A stretch of 8,624 nt of DNA from Deltaproteobacteria bacterium (GCA_030665705.1 DAOUZG010000062.1:1-8624), one strand, 5' to 3'. Shown: positions 1-6,221, numbered from the stretch's first letter. Numbers and translations are program-made. The notes: generated by a model not told the origin, from the letters alone.

Positions 1-392
1 TCTTCAGCACGCCCGTTGCGGAGCTGCTTCAAGAGGTTTTCGGCTCGGCTTCGCGCGGATATGCGCTCGCCATCGGGTGCCTGGTGGGGTGCGGTCACTA
101 CCGCGAAGCAGCGGAGATCGTCGGTCGCCCCGGCGTTGAACAGATCGACCTCGAAGGGGTGGACCCGGATCTGATCCGAGGCCTGGCCGCCTACTACGGA
201 GGCGACCCCTGCCAGGCGCTTCGGTTGCTCAACGCCTGGGTGCAGCAGGGGGCGGACGGTGTGGCGCCGCTCCGGGCCCGCGCCCGCGCGGTCCTGCGTC
301 TGATCGCCTACGAGATGGAGGAGGATTTCCCGGCCCTCACTCAGGAGGCGTTACGTCTGGAAGAGAGGCTCACCCAGGAGGGGCCTGCCTGA
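1..392 (+). CDS. C-terminal part of an unrecognised helical protein (5' end outside window)
   Basis: The reading frame is open from the first complete codon at position 3 to the TGA at 390-392, so this is the last ~129 residues of a longer protein. A GTG at 84 could act as an internal start, but the frame continues upstream without a stop and with similar codon choice, so a truncated gene is more likely. The sequence is rich in Ala, Leu, Arg and Glu, with helix-turn-helix spacing such as GHYREAAEIV, DPCQALRLLNAWVQ and ALTQEALRLEERL. That pattern resembles TPR or other alpha-solenoid repeats, but no repeat consensus is clear enough to name a family. No catalytic motif or membrane segment is seen. 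Its end overlaps the 3' end of lgt on the other strand by 23 bp, which leaves no room for a separate terminator. The function is unknown. Confidence 0.6.
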   Translation, partial: FSTPVAELLQEVFGSASRGYALAIGCLVGCGHYREAAEIVGRPGVEQIDLEGVDPDLIRGLAAYYGGDPCQALRLLNAWVQQGADGVAPLRARARAVLRLIAYEMEEDFPALTQEALRLEERLTQEGPA

Positions 393-1134
393 GAGGCCGA
401 GGGCCCCGGGTGAAGGCCCAGGCCCATCCCGCGACCCCTGCAGCGATGCAACAGACCGCGGCGACCTGGGCGTTGGTGAGAGGCCCCAAGGCAGACGGGT
501 TGGTGCGGAACGTCTCGAGCCAAAGCCGGCCGACCCCCTGAAGAAGCAGGTACTCCGCGAAGAGGAACGGCGACCGGCTGCGTCGGAGCCACAGTCCCAG
601 CCCTCCGACGCCGAGCCACGCGGACTCGTAGAGCTGCGTCGGGTGGACGGGCTCGCTGATCGGATCCACCCCCTCGGGAAATGCGATCCCCCAGGGGAGG
701 TCCGTCGGTCCACCGTAGTCGTCTCCGACGAGAAAGCACCCGATCCGTCCGAGCGCCTGTCCGATGGCGATGGCGGGAGCCGCCACGTTCATGGTCAGAA
801 TCAACGGGATCCGTGCGCGGTGAGCCGCGGCCAGCACCAGAGCTGCTCCGCCGAGGAGCCCCCCGTACCACGTGATCCCGCCGCGGGAGAGCAGAGGTTC
901 GAGGAGGGGCAGTCCCGGGTTGCGAGCGATCGCCTCCACCGCGAACCAGAGCTTGGAACCGACGACGCCGCCTACCATGCCCCACGTGACGAGACGCCAC
1001 GCGAGGTCGCCACCGATTCCCGAGCGCTCGAATGACGCCGCGACCATCCAGCCCCCCACCAGGAAGGCAACCGCCAGCATCACGCCGAACGTCGAGATCT
1101 CGAGCCCGAAGATCTCAATCAGGGTCGGGTGCAT
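370..1134 (-). CDS. lgt: Prolipoprotein diacylglyceryl transferase Lgt
   Basis: Lgt is an inner-membrane enzyme that moves diacylglycerol from phosphatidylglycerol to the lipobox cysteine of prolipoproteins, the first step of lipoprotein maturation. The 254-residue product has several hydrophobic segments (about 12-34, 48-66, 90-104, 111-127, 171-183, 222-241). Family landmarks are in order: ITWYGGLLGG (87-96), the signature GRIGCF with GDDYG (129-141), HPTQLYE (164-170) and GVGRLWLETFR (200-210) with R203. Tyr90 stands where the E. coli enzyme has His in its HGG motif; as I recall, WYGG is common in the GCF/GDDYG subtype. The frame stays open to 1239, but the ATG at 1134 is chosen because a strong ribosome-binding site precedes it and the family N-terminus (HPTLIEIFGLEI) begins there. 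The start lies inside the end of cca (16 bp overlap), so translation is probably coupled. Confidence 0.95.
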   Translation of the reverse strand: MHPTLIEIFGLEISTFGVMLAVAFLVGGWMVAASFERSGIGGDLAWRLVTWGMVGGVVGSKLWFAVEAIARNPGLPLLEPLLSRGGITWYGGLLGGAALVLAAAHRARIPLILTMNVAAPAIAIGQALGRIGCFLVGDDYGGPTDLPWGIAFPEGVDPISEPVHPTQLYESAWLGVGGLGLWLRRSRSPFLFAEYLLLQGVGRLWLETFRTNPSALGPLTNAQVAAVCCIAAGVAGWAWAFTRGPRPLRQAPPG

Positions 1135-2447
1135 CCGTCCTCCTCCGTGCTTGCCGAGCGCCGGAGCCACGCGATCAGGCGCTCCCGGTCGTTCTCCTCG
1201 GGTCGGTCGAGAACCCGCTGACGCGCGCGCCGGAGCCACCGGCCGACCTCCCGGCCTTCGGGGAGGCCGAGCACCTGCATGACGTCCCGGCCGCTAATCG
1301 CGAGCCGCCCTCCCCCCTGCTCCTCCTGTTGTGCGGTGACCCCCTCGATCCGTCGTACGAGATCCTCCCACTCGGGAGGTGCGCTCCCGGATGGGCTCCG
1401 CGACGCCAGGTCTGCCCGGCGGAGTTCGAGAAGCCCGGGCAGGATATCGTCTCCGACCCTCCGAAGCAGCCGCCGGATCGCGCGTTCGGTTCCGAGACGG
1501 GCGGGGAAGATCAGGTGGTGGCGCACCAGGTGCTCCACCGTCGTCTGCTCCCTGCGCGAGAGCCGCAGCCGGGAGGCCATGCGGACCACGTGCCGGGCGC
1601 CGAGGAGATCGTGCCGGAGAAACGAAAAATCGTTCCGTCGTTGGTCGAAGCGCTTCGTCTCGGGTTTCGCAACGTCGTGCATGAGCGCGCCCAGACGCAG
1701 CACCGGCTCGGGTGGAAGGGCGTCGGTCACCCGCAGCGAGTGCCGGTACACGTCGTCGGGGTGATGCCGATTCTGCTCGACCCCGACGGTGCGCAGAAGC
1801 TCGGGGAGCACCACGGCCAGCGCTCCCACGCTCCGTAGCTGCTCGACGCCACGTGAGCAGGAAGAGAGCTCCAGAAGTCGGAAAAGCTCGTGACGAAGGC
1901 GCTCCCCCGGGGTTGTCCGCAGACGCCACGCATCGCGTCCCATGGCCCTGTGGGTCTCCGGTTCGATCTCGAAGGAGAGCTCGGTTGCGAGACGCACGCC
2001 CCGGAGGACCCGTACCGGGTCCTCGCGAAAGACCCGCGCCACGTCTACGGCAACGAGAAGCCGGTCCTCTACGTGCCGGCGTCCGCCGAACGGGTCGCGA
2101 ATCGCCCCGTCGACGGGATCGAAGGCCATGGCGTTCAGTGTGAAGTCCCGTCCTCCCAGGTTCTCCTCGAGTGCGCCCGTCCCCGAAGAGAGCGCCGTGA
2201 CCTCGATTCGCGGCCCGCGTTCGCCTTCGGGAACGAGCAGGACAGGTGTCTTGGCCCCGATCGGTCTGGCGTCGGGCAGGACACGACGAGCGGCGTCGAG
2301 CGATGCTTCGACGAGCAGATCGAAGTCACGGGTCTCGCGTTCGAGGACGCGGTCGCGCACGGCGCCCCCGACCACGTACGTCCGTATCCCGGACGTCGAA
2401 AGCCGCCGGAGCGTCTCTTCGACCCTGGGGGGCCACGTTGGCCTCAC
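1119..2447 (-). CDS. cca: CCA tRNA nucleotidyltransferase / poly(A) polymerase family with HD domain
   Basis: This class II nucleotidyltransferase adds or repairs the 3'-CCA of tRNAs. Landmarks in the 442-residue protein: the GGAVRD loop (27-32), metal-binding DFD (41-43), the third carboxylate in IEVTA (E82), the RDFTLNAMA motif (100-108), and the nucleotide-selecting EDPVR (142-146; E142, D143, R146 correspond to the amino-acid template of class II enzymes), followed by RGVRLA. The C-terminal half is an HD phosphohydrolase-like domain with HH (228-229), H236 and HD (257-258), as in the longer E. coli-type enzymes. The start is GTG at 2447, because an in-frame TAA lies 9 bp upstream. The ribosome-binding site is weak (GAGG about 13 nt away), so coupling to the upstream patatin gene, which ends 9 bp earlier, is likely. 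Some deltaproteobacteria split CC- and A-addition between two enzymes, so a CC-only or A-only enzyme cannot be excluded. Confidence 0.93.
   Translation of the reverse strand: MRPTWPPRVEETLRRLSTSGIRTYVVGGAVRDRVLERETRDFDLLVEASLDAARRVLPDARPIGAKTPVLLVPEGERGPRIEVTALSSGTGALEENLGGRDFTLNAMAFDPVDGAIRDPFGGRRHVEDRLLVAVDVARVFREDPVRVLRGVRLATELSFEIEPETHRAMGRDAWRLRTTPGERLRHELFRLLELSSCSRGVEQLRSVGALAVVLPELLRTVGVEQNRHHPDDVYRHSLRVTDALPPEPVLRLGALMHDVAKPETKRFDQRRNDFSFLRHDLLGARHVVRMASRLRLSRREQTTVEHLVRHHLIFPARLGTERAIRRLLRRVGDDILPGLLELRRADLASRSPSGSAPPEWEDLVRRIEGVTAQQEEQGGGRLAISGRDVMQVLGLPEGREVGRWLRRARQRVLDRPEENDRERLIAWLRRSASTEEDGCTRP
1138..1146 (-). promoter_or_regulatory. Ribosome-binding site that fixes the lgt start
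   Basis: Read on the minus strand this is GGAGGAGGA. Its GGAGG core lies 7 nt before the ATG at 1134. It sits inside the last codons of cca and argues against the longer open frame that reaches 1239. Confidence 0.8.
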
Positions 2448-2456
2448 CCCATTAGA

Positions 2457-3911
2457 TTAGCCTCGGGAGAGCCTCTGCTCGATCTCGAGAAGCTGCTCGA
2501 CAAAGACCTCGCGGGCGAGTCGGATGAACTCCGGGATTCGTCCCACCTCGAAGAAGTCGGGGCTGGATCCAGGGAGCTTGAGGGACAGCAGCTCGATATC
2601 CGGGCGCATCGAGATGAGAGCGACGTCCCTCTGGTGCATGGTCTCCATTCCCGCCGAGGCGATGGTCTGGAGGAGCCGGAGCTTCGAGATCCGGCCGTGA
2701 GTCGTGCGGTAGATCGCGAGGGTCCCGGTCAGCTTGACGTAGAGCAGCACCAGGCGCTCGCGAGCCTCTACGCCGGCCTCGCGGTCGAGGTCCCACTTCC
2801 GTACCACCGAGTGGAGCGGCACCTCCTCGGTTGCGGAACCGTCGACGTAAGGGACCTCCCGGTCCCCCACCGGCACACATCGGGGAACCATCAGCAACGG
2901 CACCGCAGACGATGCGAGTGCCGCCTCGCGCGCGTCGGCCTGGACCATGAATCGCTCCAGGTGGGGTGGGACGGGGTCGGGGGTGAGGACCTCCGTCCGG
3001 CAGTCGGCCAAGTTGAACGCCATGCAGTAGAGACTCCGGCGCGGACGGAAGGTCGCGCAGTACCGGTCGAGCATTCGAGCGAGCGACTCAGTGCAATCGG
3101 CGAACCCCGCATGGCTCGCATGCTTCGACGGGAGGAGAGCCTCCCGGAGGAGCTGACGGAGCACCTGGCTCTTGGAAGGATGAAGCGAGAGGTCGTAGCG
3201 GCCCGCGTAGAGGTCGTATCCGGTCTTCTCGATCGCCTCGGGGGAGAGGCCGTGACTGTACAGAAGCCCCGCGACCGCCCCGGCGCTCGAGCCCCAGACC
3301 TCGTCGATCGACTCGTCCACGCTGAGCTCCTCGAGCAGCCGAAAGGCCGTCGCGTGTGCGAAGAGCTTCAGCCCTCCGGACCCGAGCGAGAGCGCCACGC
3401 GAGCGCCGGGGTTTGTAAGTAGCGCTCGGAGTCGGGGGACGCGATCAACGAGGGTCGAGGATTGACCCGCTTCGTGCGCGGGGATGACCTGCCAAACGTA
3501 GTGACGATGTCCGCCGGCCCGGTCGAGTGCGAAGCCATCCGTCGGCACGGTGCAGTTTCGCCCGATGAACCGGACGTGCTCTTCTCCTCGTGCCCGATCC
3601 TCCGCGAGAAGGCGGGCAAGCACGGAGAGGCGTGCATCCTCCGGGGGCACGTCGAAGAGCACGCCCTGCTCCGACGGAAGAAAGCGGACCGGGATCTCGG
3701 ACTCGTCGATTTCGCGGACCACCTCGAGCTCGAGCCCGGCCTCTCGGGCCGCCTCGAACGCGGAGTCCTCCACGAAGTAGAGGCCGTCCGGGCTCTGAAA
3801 ACGAAGGATCTCCTCGTCGAGATCCCCCTCTCGGGGCTGATCCGACTGCTCCGGGGGCACGCGAACTTGGAAAATCTTACCCACGCCCTGTCCGCCGCTC
3901 GGTGTCTCCAT
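2457..3911 (-). CDS. Patatin-like phospholipase with unrecognised N-terminal domain
   Basis: This is probably a serine acyl hydrolase acting on membrane or storage lipids with the patatin Ser-Asp dyad. In the 484-residue product the patatin core starts near residue 170: an oxyanion-type loop GSGGLK (177-182), nucleophile elbow GSSAG (207-211, Ser209), ASSAVP (333-338) and the catalytic DG (Asp357-Gly358) in YVDGSATEEVP. The oxyanion loop departs from the usual GGGxRG form, with Lys for Arg and Leu for the following Gly. No signal peptide or membrane segment is visible, so it is probably cytoplasmic. Residues 1-165 match nothing I recognise; they are acidic and end in a block (GRNCTVPTDGFALDR, GGHRHYVWQVIPAH) that looks conserved. 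The ATG at 3911 is the first start in frame but has no clear ribosome-binding site; GTG at 3884 (residue 10) is an alternative. It lies between the kinase (64 bp gap) and cca (9 bp). Confidence 0.85.
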   Translation of the reverse strand: METPSGGQGVGKIFQVRVPPEQSDQPREGDLDEEILRFQSPDGLYFVEDSAFEAAREAGLELEVVREIDESEIPVRFLPSEQGVLFDVPPEDARLSVLARLLAEDRARGEEHVRFIGRNCTVPTDGFALDRAGGHRHYVWQVIPAHEAGQSSTLVDRVPRLRALLTNPGARVALSLGSGGLKLFAHATAFRLLEELSVDESIDEVWGSSAGAVAGLLYSHGLSPEAIEKTGYDLYAGRYDLSLHPSKSQVLRQLLREALLPSKHASHAGFADCTESLARMLDRYCATFRPRRSLYCMAFNLADCRTEVLTPDPVPPHLERFMVQADAREAALASSAVPLLMVPRCVPVGDREVPYVDGSATEEVPLHSVVRKWDLDREAGVEARERLVLLYVKLTGTLAIYRTTHGRISKLRLLQTIASAGMETMHQRDVALISMRPDIELLSLKLPGSSPDFFEVGRIPEFIRLAREVFVEQLLEIEQRLSRG

Positions 3912-3975
3912 CGGCGTAGACGCGTAGCAGCCTGAGTAATTTGGAAGATGCGCGTGTACTGCGGGTTCGTGACGA

Positions 3976-4695
3976 TCAGCGAGGGCCGGGGAAGAACGCC
4001 CGGAAAGTCGCGCCGTTGCCGTGCGTCGACTCGACCGTGATGCTTCCCGAGTGCGCCTCCATGATCCGTTTCACGATTCCGAGCCCCAGCCCGAGGTTGG
4101 GGCGCGGCTCCGTAGAGCAGCTCGGGAAGAACCGTTCGAAGATCCGGTTCTGCACCGCAGGGTGGATCCCCTGGCCGTTGTCTCCCACGACGAGCTCCAC
4201 GCCGCCGTCCGCCTCCCGTAGATCCACTCGAATCCATGGCTCCGGCACATCACCCATGTGATGGACCGCGTTGCAGACCAGGTTGGAAAGCACACGGTAG
4301 AAGTGCGACCGGACCGAGTAAACGACGGGTGGGGCCTCGGGCAGGATCAAGCTGATTCGACGCTCGTCGAGCGTGGGTTTGAGGTCGGCCGCGTACTGGA
4401 GAAGGACCTCGCGAGTTTCGATCCAGCTTCGATTGTCCGCGACATTGGAGAGCGCGCCGAGCGCGCCGAGCTCGTCGATCAGGAGCTGCATCCGATCCAG
4501 GTTCTGGCGTATTCGGTCCAGGTAGATTCGGCCGTCCTGCTGGTTCCCGCATCCGCAGTCGCTCTCGAGCAGCCCGAGATAAGCACGCAGCGAGCAGAGC
4601 GGGCTCCGCAAATCGTGGGCAACCGCTGCGAGGAACTCCTCAGCGTTGGACTCCGACTGGCGCGACTCGGAAACCTGTCCGCTCTCGTTCAACAC
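3976..4695 (-). CDS. Small soluble histidine kinase without a sensor domain
   Basis: The 239-residue product contains only the transmitter core of a two-component kinase. A dimerisation/phosphoacceptor helix carries AVAHDLRSPL with His27. The ATPase domain has an N-box (NLVCNAVHH, N138 and N142), G1 (DNGQGI, 172-177), an F-box (IFERFF, 185-190) and G2 (GLGLGI, 202-207), and it ends in the usual GNGATFRAFFP strand. Only ~20 residues precede the phosphoacceptor helix, so there is no PAS, GAF, HAMP or transmembrane sensor, and no response regulator is adjacent. It may be driven by a partner protein or be one part of a phosphorelay. A cysteine-bearing insert (SDCGCGNQQDG, 45-55) interrupts the helical hairpin. 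The start is GTG at 4695, with a G-rich stretch upstream (GGGGCTGGGG) and an in-frame TAG at 4714-4716. It is the first gene of the minus-strand operon. Confidence 0.88.
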   Translation of the reverse strand: MLNESGQVSESRQSESNAEEFLAAVAHDLRSPLCSLRAYLGLLESDCGCGNQQDGRIYLDRIRQNLDRMQLLIDELGALGALSNVADNRSWIETREVLLQYAADLKPTLDERRISLILPEAPPVVYSVRSHFYRVLSNLVCNAVHHMGDVPEPWIRVDLREADGGVELVVGDNGQGIHPAVQNRIFERFFPSCSTEPRPNLGLGLGIVKRIMEAHSGSITVESTHGNGATFRAFFPGPR

Positions 4696-4720
4696 GACCC
4701 CAGCCCCAAAAAGCTATGGC

Positions 4721-4750
4721 AGTCTACCAGGGGGGAATTCCAGCGGTCAA
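4721..4750 (-). promoter_or_regulatory. Probable sigma70 promoter of the kinase-patatin-cca-lgt operon
   Basis: Read on the minus strand: TTGACC (4750-4745), an 18 bp spacer, then TAGACT (4726-4721). Both boxes are close to the housekeeping consensus. Initiation would fall near 4714, giving a leader of about 20 nt before the GTG at 4695. This is a sequence match only. Confidence 0.55.
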
Positions 4751-4882
4751 TCCACCCCGGGTTCGAAAAGCCACGGCCTGGTTACCCGCAGCTCCGACGC
4801 CGGGAGCGAAAAGTGACGTAACGCGTCCCCTGCGGCCCCTGTGCCGTCCAGACGGGGCTCGGGTTTTCGGTGAAGTTGCGCG

Positions 4883-4910
4883 TTGACACCCTTCCCCCCT
4901 CCGGTAGGCT
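4883..4910 (+). promoter_or_regulatory. Probable sigma70 promoter for the transglycosylase-moaC unit or a leader RNA
   Basis: A perfect TTGACA (4883-4888), a 16 bp spacer and TAGGCT (4905-4910). Initiation would fall near 4916-4918, about 95 nt before the ATG at 5013. The -35 box is the best match to consensus in the window. Confidence 0.6.
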
Positions 4911-4916
4911 CTTCAG

Positions 4917-4975
4917 GGTCCCGCAGGACCATTCTGCACACCGGTTTAGCGGGGCACGGGCGACGGGCCCGCCCC
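4917..4975 (+). promoter_or_regulatory. Structured 5' leader with two hairpins
   Basis: Right at the predicted start site is a 5 bp hairpin: GGTCC (4917-4921), loop CGCA, GGACC (4926-4930). Further on is a strong G+C hairpin: GGGG (4951-4954), a CA bulge, CGGGC (4957-4961), loop GACGG, then GCCCGCCCC (4967-4975), followed by only two T residues. It could be a transcript-stabilising leader, an attenuator or the end of a short RNA of about 60 nt. It matches no RNA family I can recognise. The pairing is by eye and no energies were computed. Confidence 0.4.
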
Positions 4976-5012
4976 TTGCTACGGCTGGGGAAAGACGGAG
5001 TTGGATCGGGGA

Positions 5013-5600
5013 ATGTCGGCAGCGCGACTCATCACGGCCGTGGGTGTAGCTTTCTGCCTGCTCGAGCTCGGGCGGGCGATGGGGATCCCTGTTCCCGGTC
5101 CGATCACGCGTCTGCTCCCGATCGCGACGAGGGCTCCGGCTCGTGAGGCGGAGGGGGTCCAGATGCGTATCGAACGAGCGCTTCGTACCACGAACCGCCG
5201 CCTCGACGCGTCGACGAGTGAGCGTATAACCCGGGCAATTCTCCGCTGTGAACGGGACCAGAGCCTCGATCCGGACCTCGTTCTCGCGGTTCTGCTCGTT
5301 GAGAGCTCCGGCCGTCCCGAGGCGCGTAGCTCGAAGGGCGCGATCGGTCTCATGCAGGTAATGCCTCACATGTTCGAGGAGCTCCAGCTTCCCGGAAACG
5401 TGGCCCACATCGAGGCAAACGTAGAGGCGGGCTGTCTGCTTCTCGCCGACAACATGCGGCGACTCGGGGAAGAGCGCGGGATCTCCGCCTACTTCTGGGG
5501 AGGGTCGATTCAGGGGGACGGATATCTCAGGCGGGTCCGTTCGGTGCTCGCCACCCTCGCTCAGGCGCCTCAGCCCGCGGTCACCGCGAGCGACGGATGA
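5013..5600 (+). CDS. SLT-type lytic transglycosylase-like protein
   Basis: It probably cleaves the MurNAc-GlcNAc bond of peptidoglycan in the periplasm, like other Slt70-fold enzymes. The 195-residue product starts with a hydrophobic segment (LITAVGVAFCLLEL, 6-19) that can act as an uncleaved anchor or signal peptide. The SLT domain spans about 72-175: LAVLLVESSG with catalytic-type Glu97, then KGAIGLMQVMP (108-118) and NVEAGCLLLADNM (136-148). The usual YNxG motif near the end is replaced by AYFWGG (159-164), so the last substrate-contacting loop is atypical. The ATG at 5013 is preferred to an in-frame TTG at 5001, whose GGAG directly abuts it with no spacing; GGAG at 4997-5000 is 12 nt from the ATG. 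moaC follows after 28 bp, so the two are probably co-transcribed although functionally unrelated. Confidence 0.85.
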   Translation: MSAARLITAVGVAFCLLELGRAMGIPVPGPITRLLPIATRAPAREAEGVQMRIERALRTTNRRLDASTSERITRAILRCERDQSLDPDLVLAVLLVESSGRPEARSSKGAIGLMQVMPHMFEELQLPGNVAHIEANVEAGCLLLADNMRRLGEERGISAYFWGGSIQGDGYLRRVRSVLATLAQAPQPAVTASDG

Positions 5601-5628
5601 GGCGGGCTCGCGCTCGCGGAACCGTGTC

Positions 5629-6117
5629 GTGAGCCCCTCCTCGAGCCACTTCGACGAAGGCGGTCGCGCGCGCATGGTCGACGTGGGATCCAAGGAGGTG
5701 ACCCACCGCGAAGCGCTGGCGCGTGGACGGGTTCGACTCTCCCGAGCGGCTTACGACGCGATCGTCAAAGGGGAAGCTCGGAAGGGGGACGTTCTCGGCG
5801 TGGCGCAGGTCGCCGGGATCCAGGCTGCGAAGCGCACCGGGGAGTTGATCCCGCTCGCCCATCCCTTGCCGCTCGACTCGGTGGAGCTCGAGCTGCGACC
5901 CGAGCCGCAGGCTCCCGCGATCGAGATCGAGGCGCGGGTTCGGGCAACCGCCAGGACGGGAGTGGAGATGGAAGCGCTTACGGCCGTCGCCGGCGCGGCC
6001 CTGGCGCTTTACGACATGTGCAAGTCCCTCGACCGCGCCATGGTGATCGAGGCCATTCGGCTCGTTCGCAAGACGGGCGGCAAAAGCGGCACTTACGTTC
6101 GTGAAGGCGAGCCCTGA
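5629..6117 (+). CDS. moaC: Cyclic pyranopterin monophosphate synthase MoaC
   Basis: MoaC converts the 3',8-cyclo-GTP product of MoaA to cyclic pyranopterin monophosphate in molybdenum cofactor synthesis. The 162-residue protein is full length and near-canonical: FDEGGRARMVDV (8-19), KGDVLGVAQVAGIQAAKRT (52-70), ELIPLAHPLPL (72-82), GVEMEALTAV (111-120), YDMCKSLDRAMVI (128-140) and GGKSG (150-154). The catalytic residues known from E. coli (Lys51, His77, Glu112, Glu114, Asp128, Lys131) all have counterparts one position later (K52, H78, E113, E115, D129, K132). The GTG at 5629 is used because the conserved FDE segment lies upstream of the first in-frame ATG at 5674. No moaA, moaE or moeA lies in the window, so the rest of the pathway must be elsewhere. 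Confidence 0.96.
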   Translation: MSPSSSHFDEGGRARMVDVGSKEVTHREALARGRVRLSRAAYDAIVKGEARKGDVLGVAQVAGIQAAKRTGELIPLAHPLPLDSVELELRPEPQAPAIEIEARVRATARTGVEMEALTAVAGAALALYDMCKSLDRAMVIEAIRLVRKTGGKSGTYVREGEP

Positions 6118-6120
6118 TAC

Positions 6121-6147
6121 GGGGAGCCGTCGGCTTCGCGGAGCCCC
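6121..6147 (+). terminator. Possible hairpin after moaC
   Basis: GGGG (6121-6124) pairs with CCCC (6144-6147) and CCG (6127-6129) with CGG (6139-6141), separated by two opposed A/G mismatches, with a 9 nt loop. It begins 3 bp after the moaC stop. There is no T-tract, so it may be a weak terminator, a 3'-end stabiliser or chance in GC-rich DNA. Confidence 0.3.
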
Positions 6148-6209
6148 TCCGGTCGTTGACCGCCGGGCGAAGCACCGGCATCCCTGAGCGGCGGTCGCGG
6201 CCGGTCGAG

Positions 6210-6215
6210 TAGAAT
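6210..6215 (+). promoter_or_regulatory. -10 element placed for a leaderless start
   Basis: TAGAAT ends 6 nt before the ATG at 6222, so transcription would begin at or next to the start codon. No ribosome-binding site precedes that ATG (the six bases are CAGCCG). A -35 box at the proper distance is not apparent; TTGACC at 6156-6161 is too far away to pair with it. Confidence 0.45.
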
Positions 6216-6221
6216 CAGCCG

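Larger units (their letters stand above)
4696..5012. other. Divergent intergenic control region
   Basis: This 317 bp gap separates the minus-strand operon from the plus-strand genes. It holds one promoter-like element in each direction (4721-4750 on -, 4883-4910 on +) and a structured segment after the plus-strand promoter. Its AT-richer patches (CCCCAAAAAGCTATGG near 4705, GGTTTTCGG near 4862) contrast with the flanking genes. I see no credible ORF, tRNA or known riboswitch here. No obvious operator repeat shared by the two promoters is visible. Confidence 0.7.

Noticed and set aside
1135..1239. N-terminal extension of lgt to a start at 1239
   Set aside because: The extra 35 residues are Arg/Pro-rich, lie wholly within cca, and would precede the family N-terminus. 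The strong ribosome-binding site supports the ATG at 1134.
1890..3422. 510-residue open frame on the plus strand opposite cca and patatin
   Set aside because: It is antisense to two genes with clear family motifs, has low-complexity Arg/Glu/Gly-rich composition and no recognisable domain. Long antisense frames are expected in DNA this GC-rich.
4755..4775. GGTTCGAAA resembling a tRNA T-loop
   Set aside because: The flanks do not form a 5 bp T-stem (CCGGG against AGCCA) and no acceptor, D or anticodon stem can be drawn around it on either strand.
4911..5012. Moco riboswitch in the leader upstream of moaC
   Set aside because: The leader precedes a transglycosylase first, is shorter than the usual Moco RNA and shows none of the conserved elements I can recall. 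Only generic hairpins are visible.
4782..5693. 303-residue open frame on the minus strand opposite the transglycosylase
   Set aside because: It covers the divergent promoter region and the SLT gene in antisense, with no domain and no ribosome-binding site. It is a shadow of GC-rich coding DNA.
6156..6184. TTGACC at 6156 as the -35 of a promoter for the gene at 6222
   Set aside because: At 16-18 bp downstream there is only CATCCC/TCCCTG, not a -10 box. The plausible -10 at 6210 is about 48 bp away, too far to pair.
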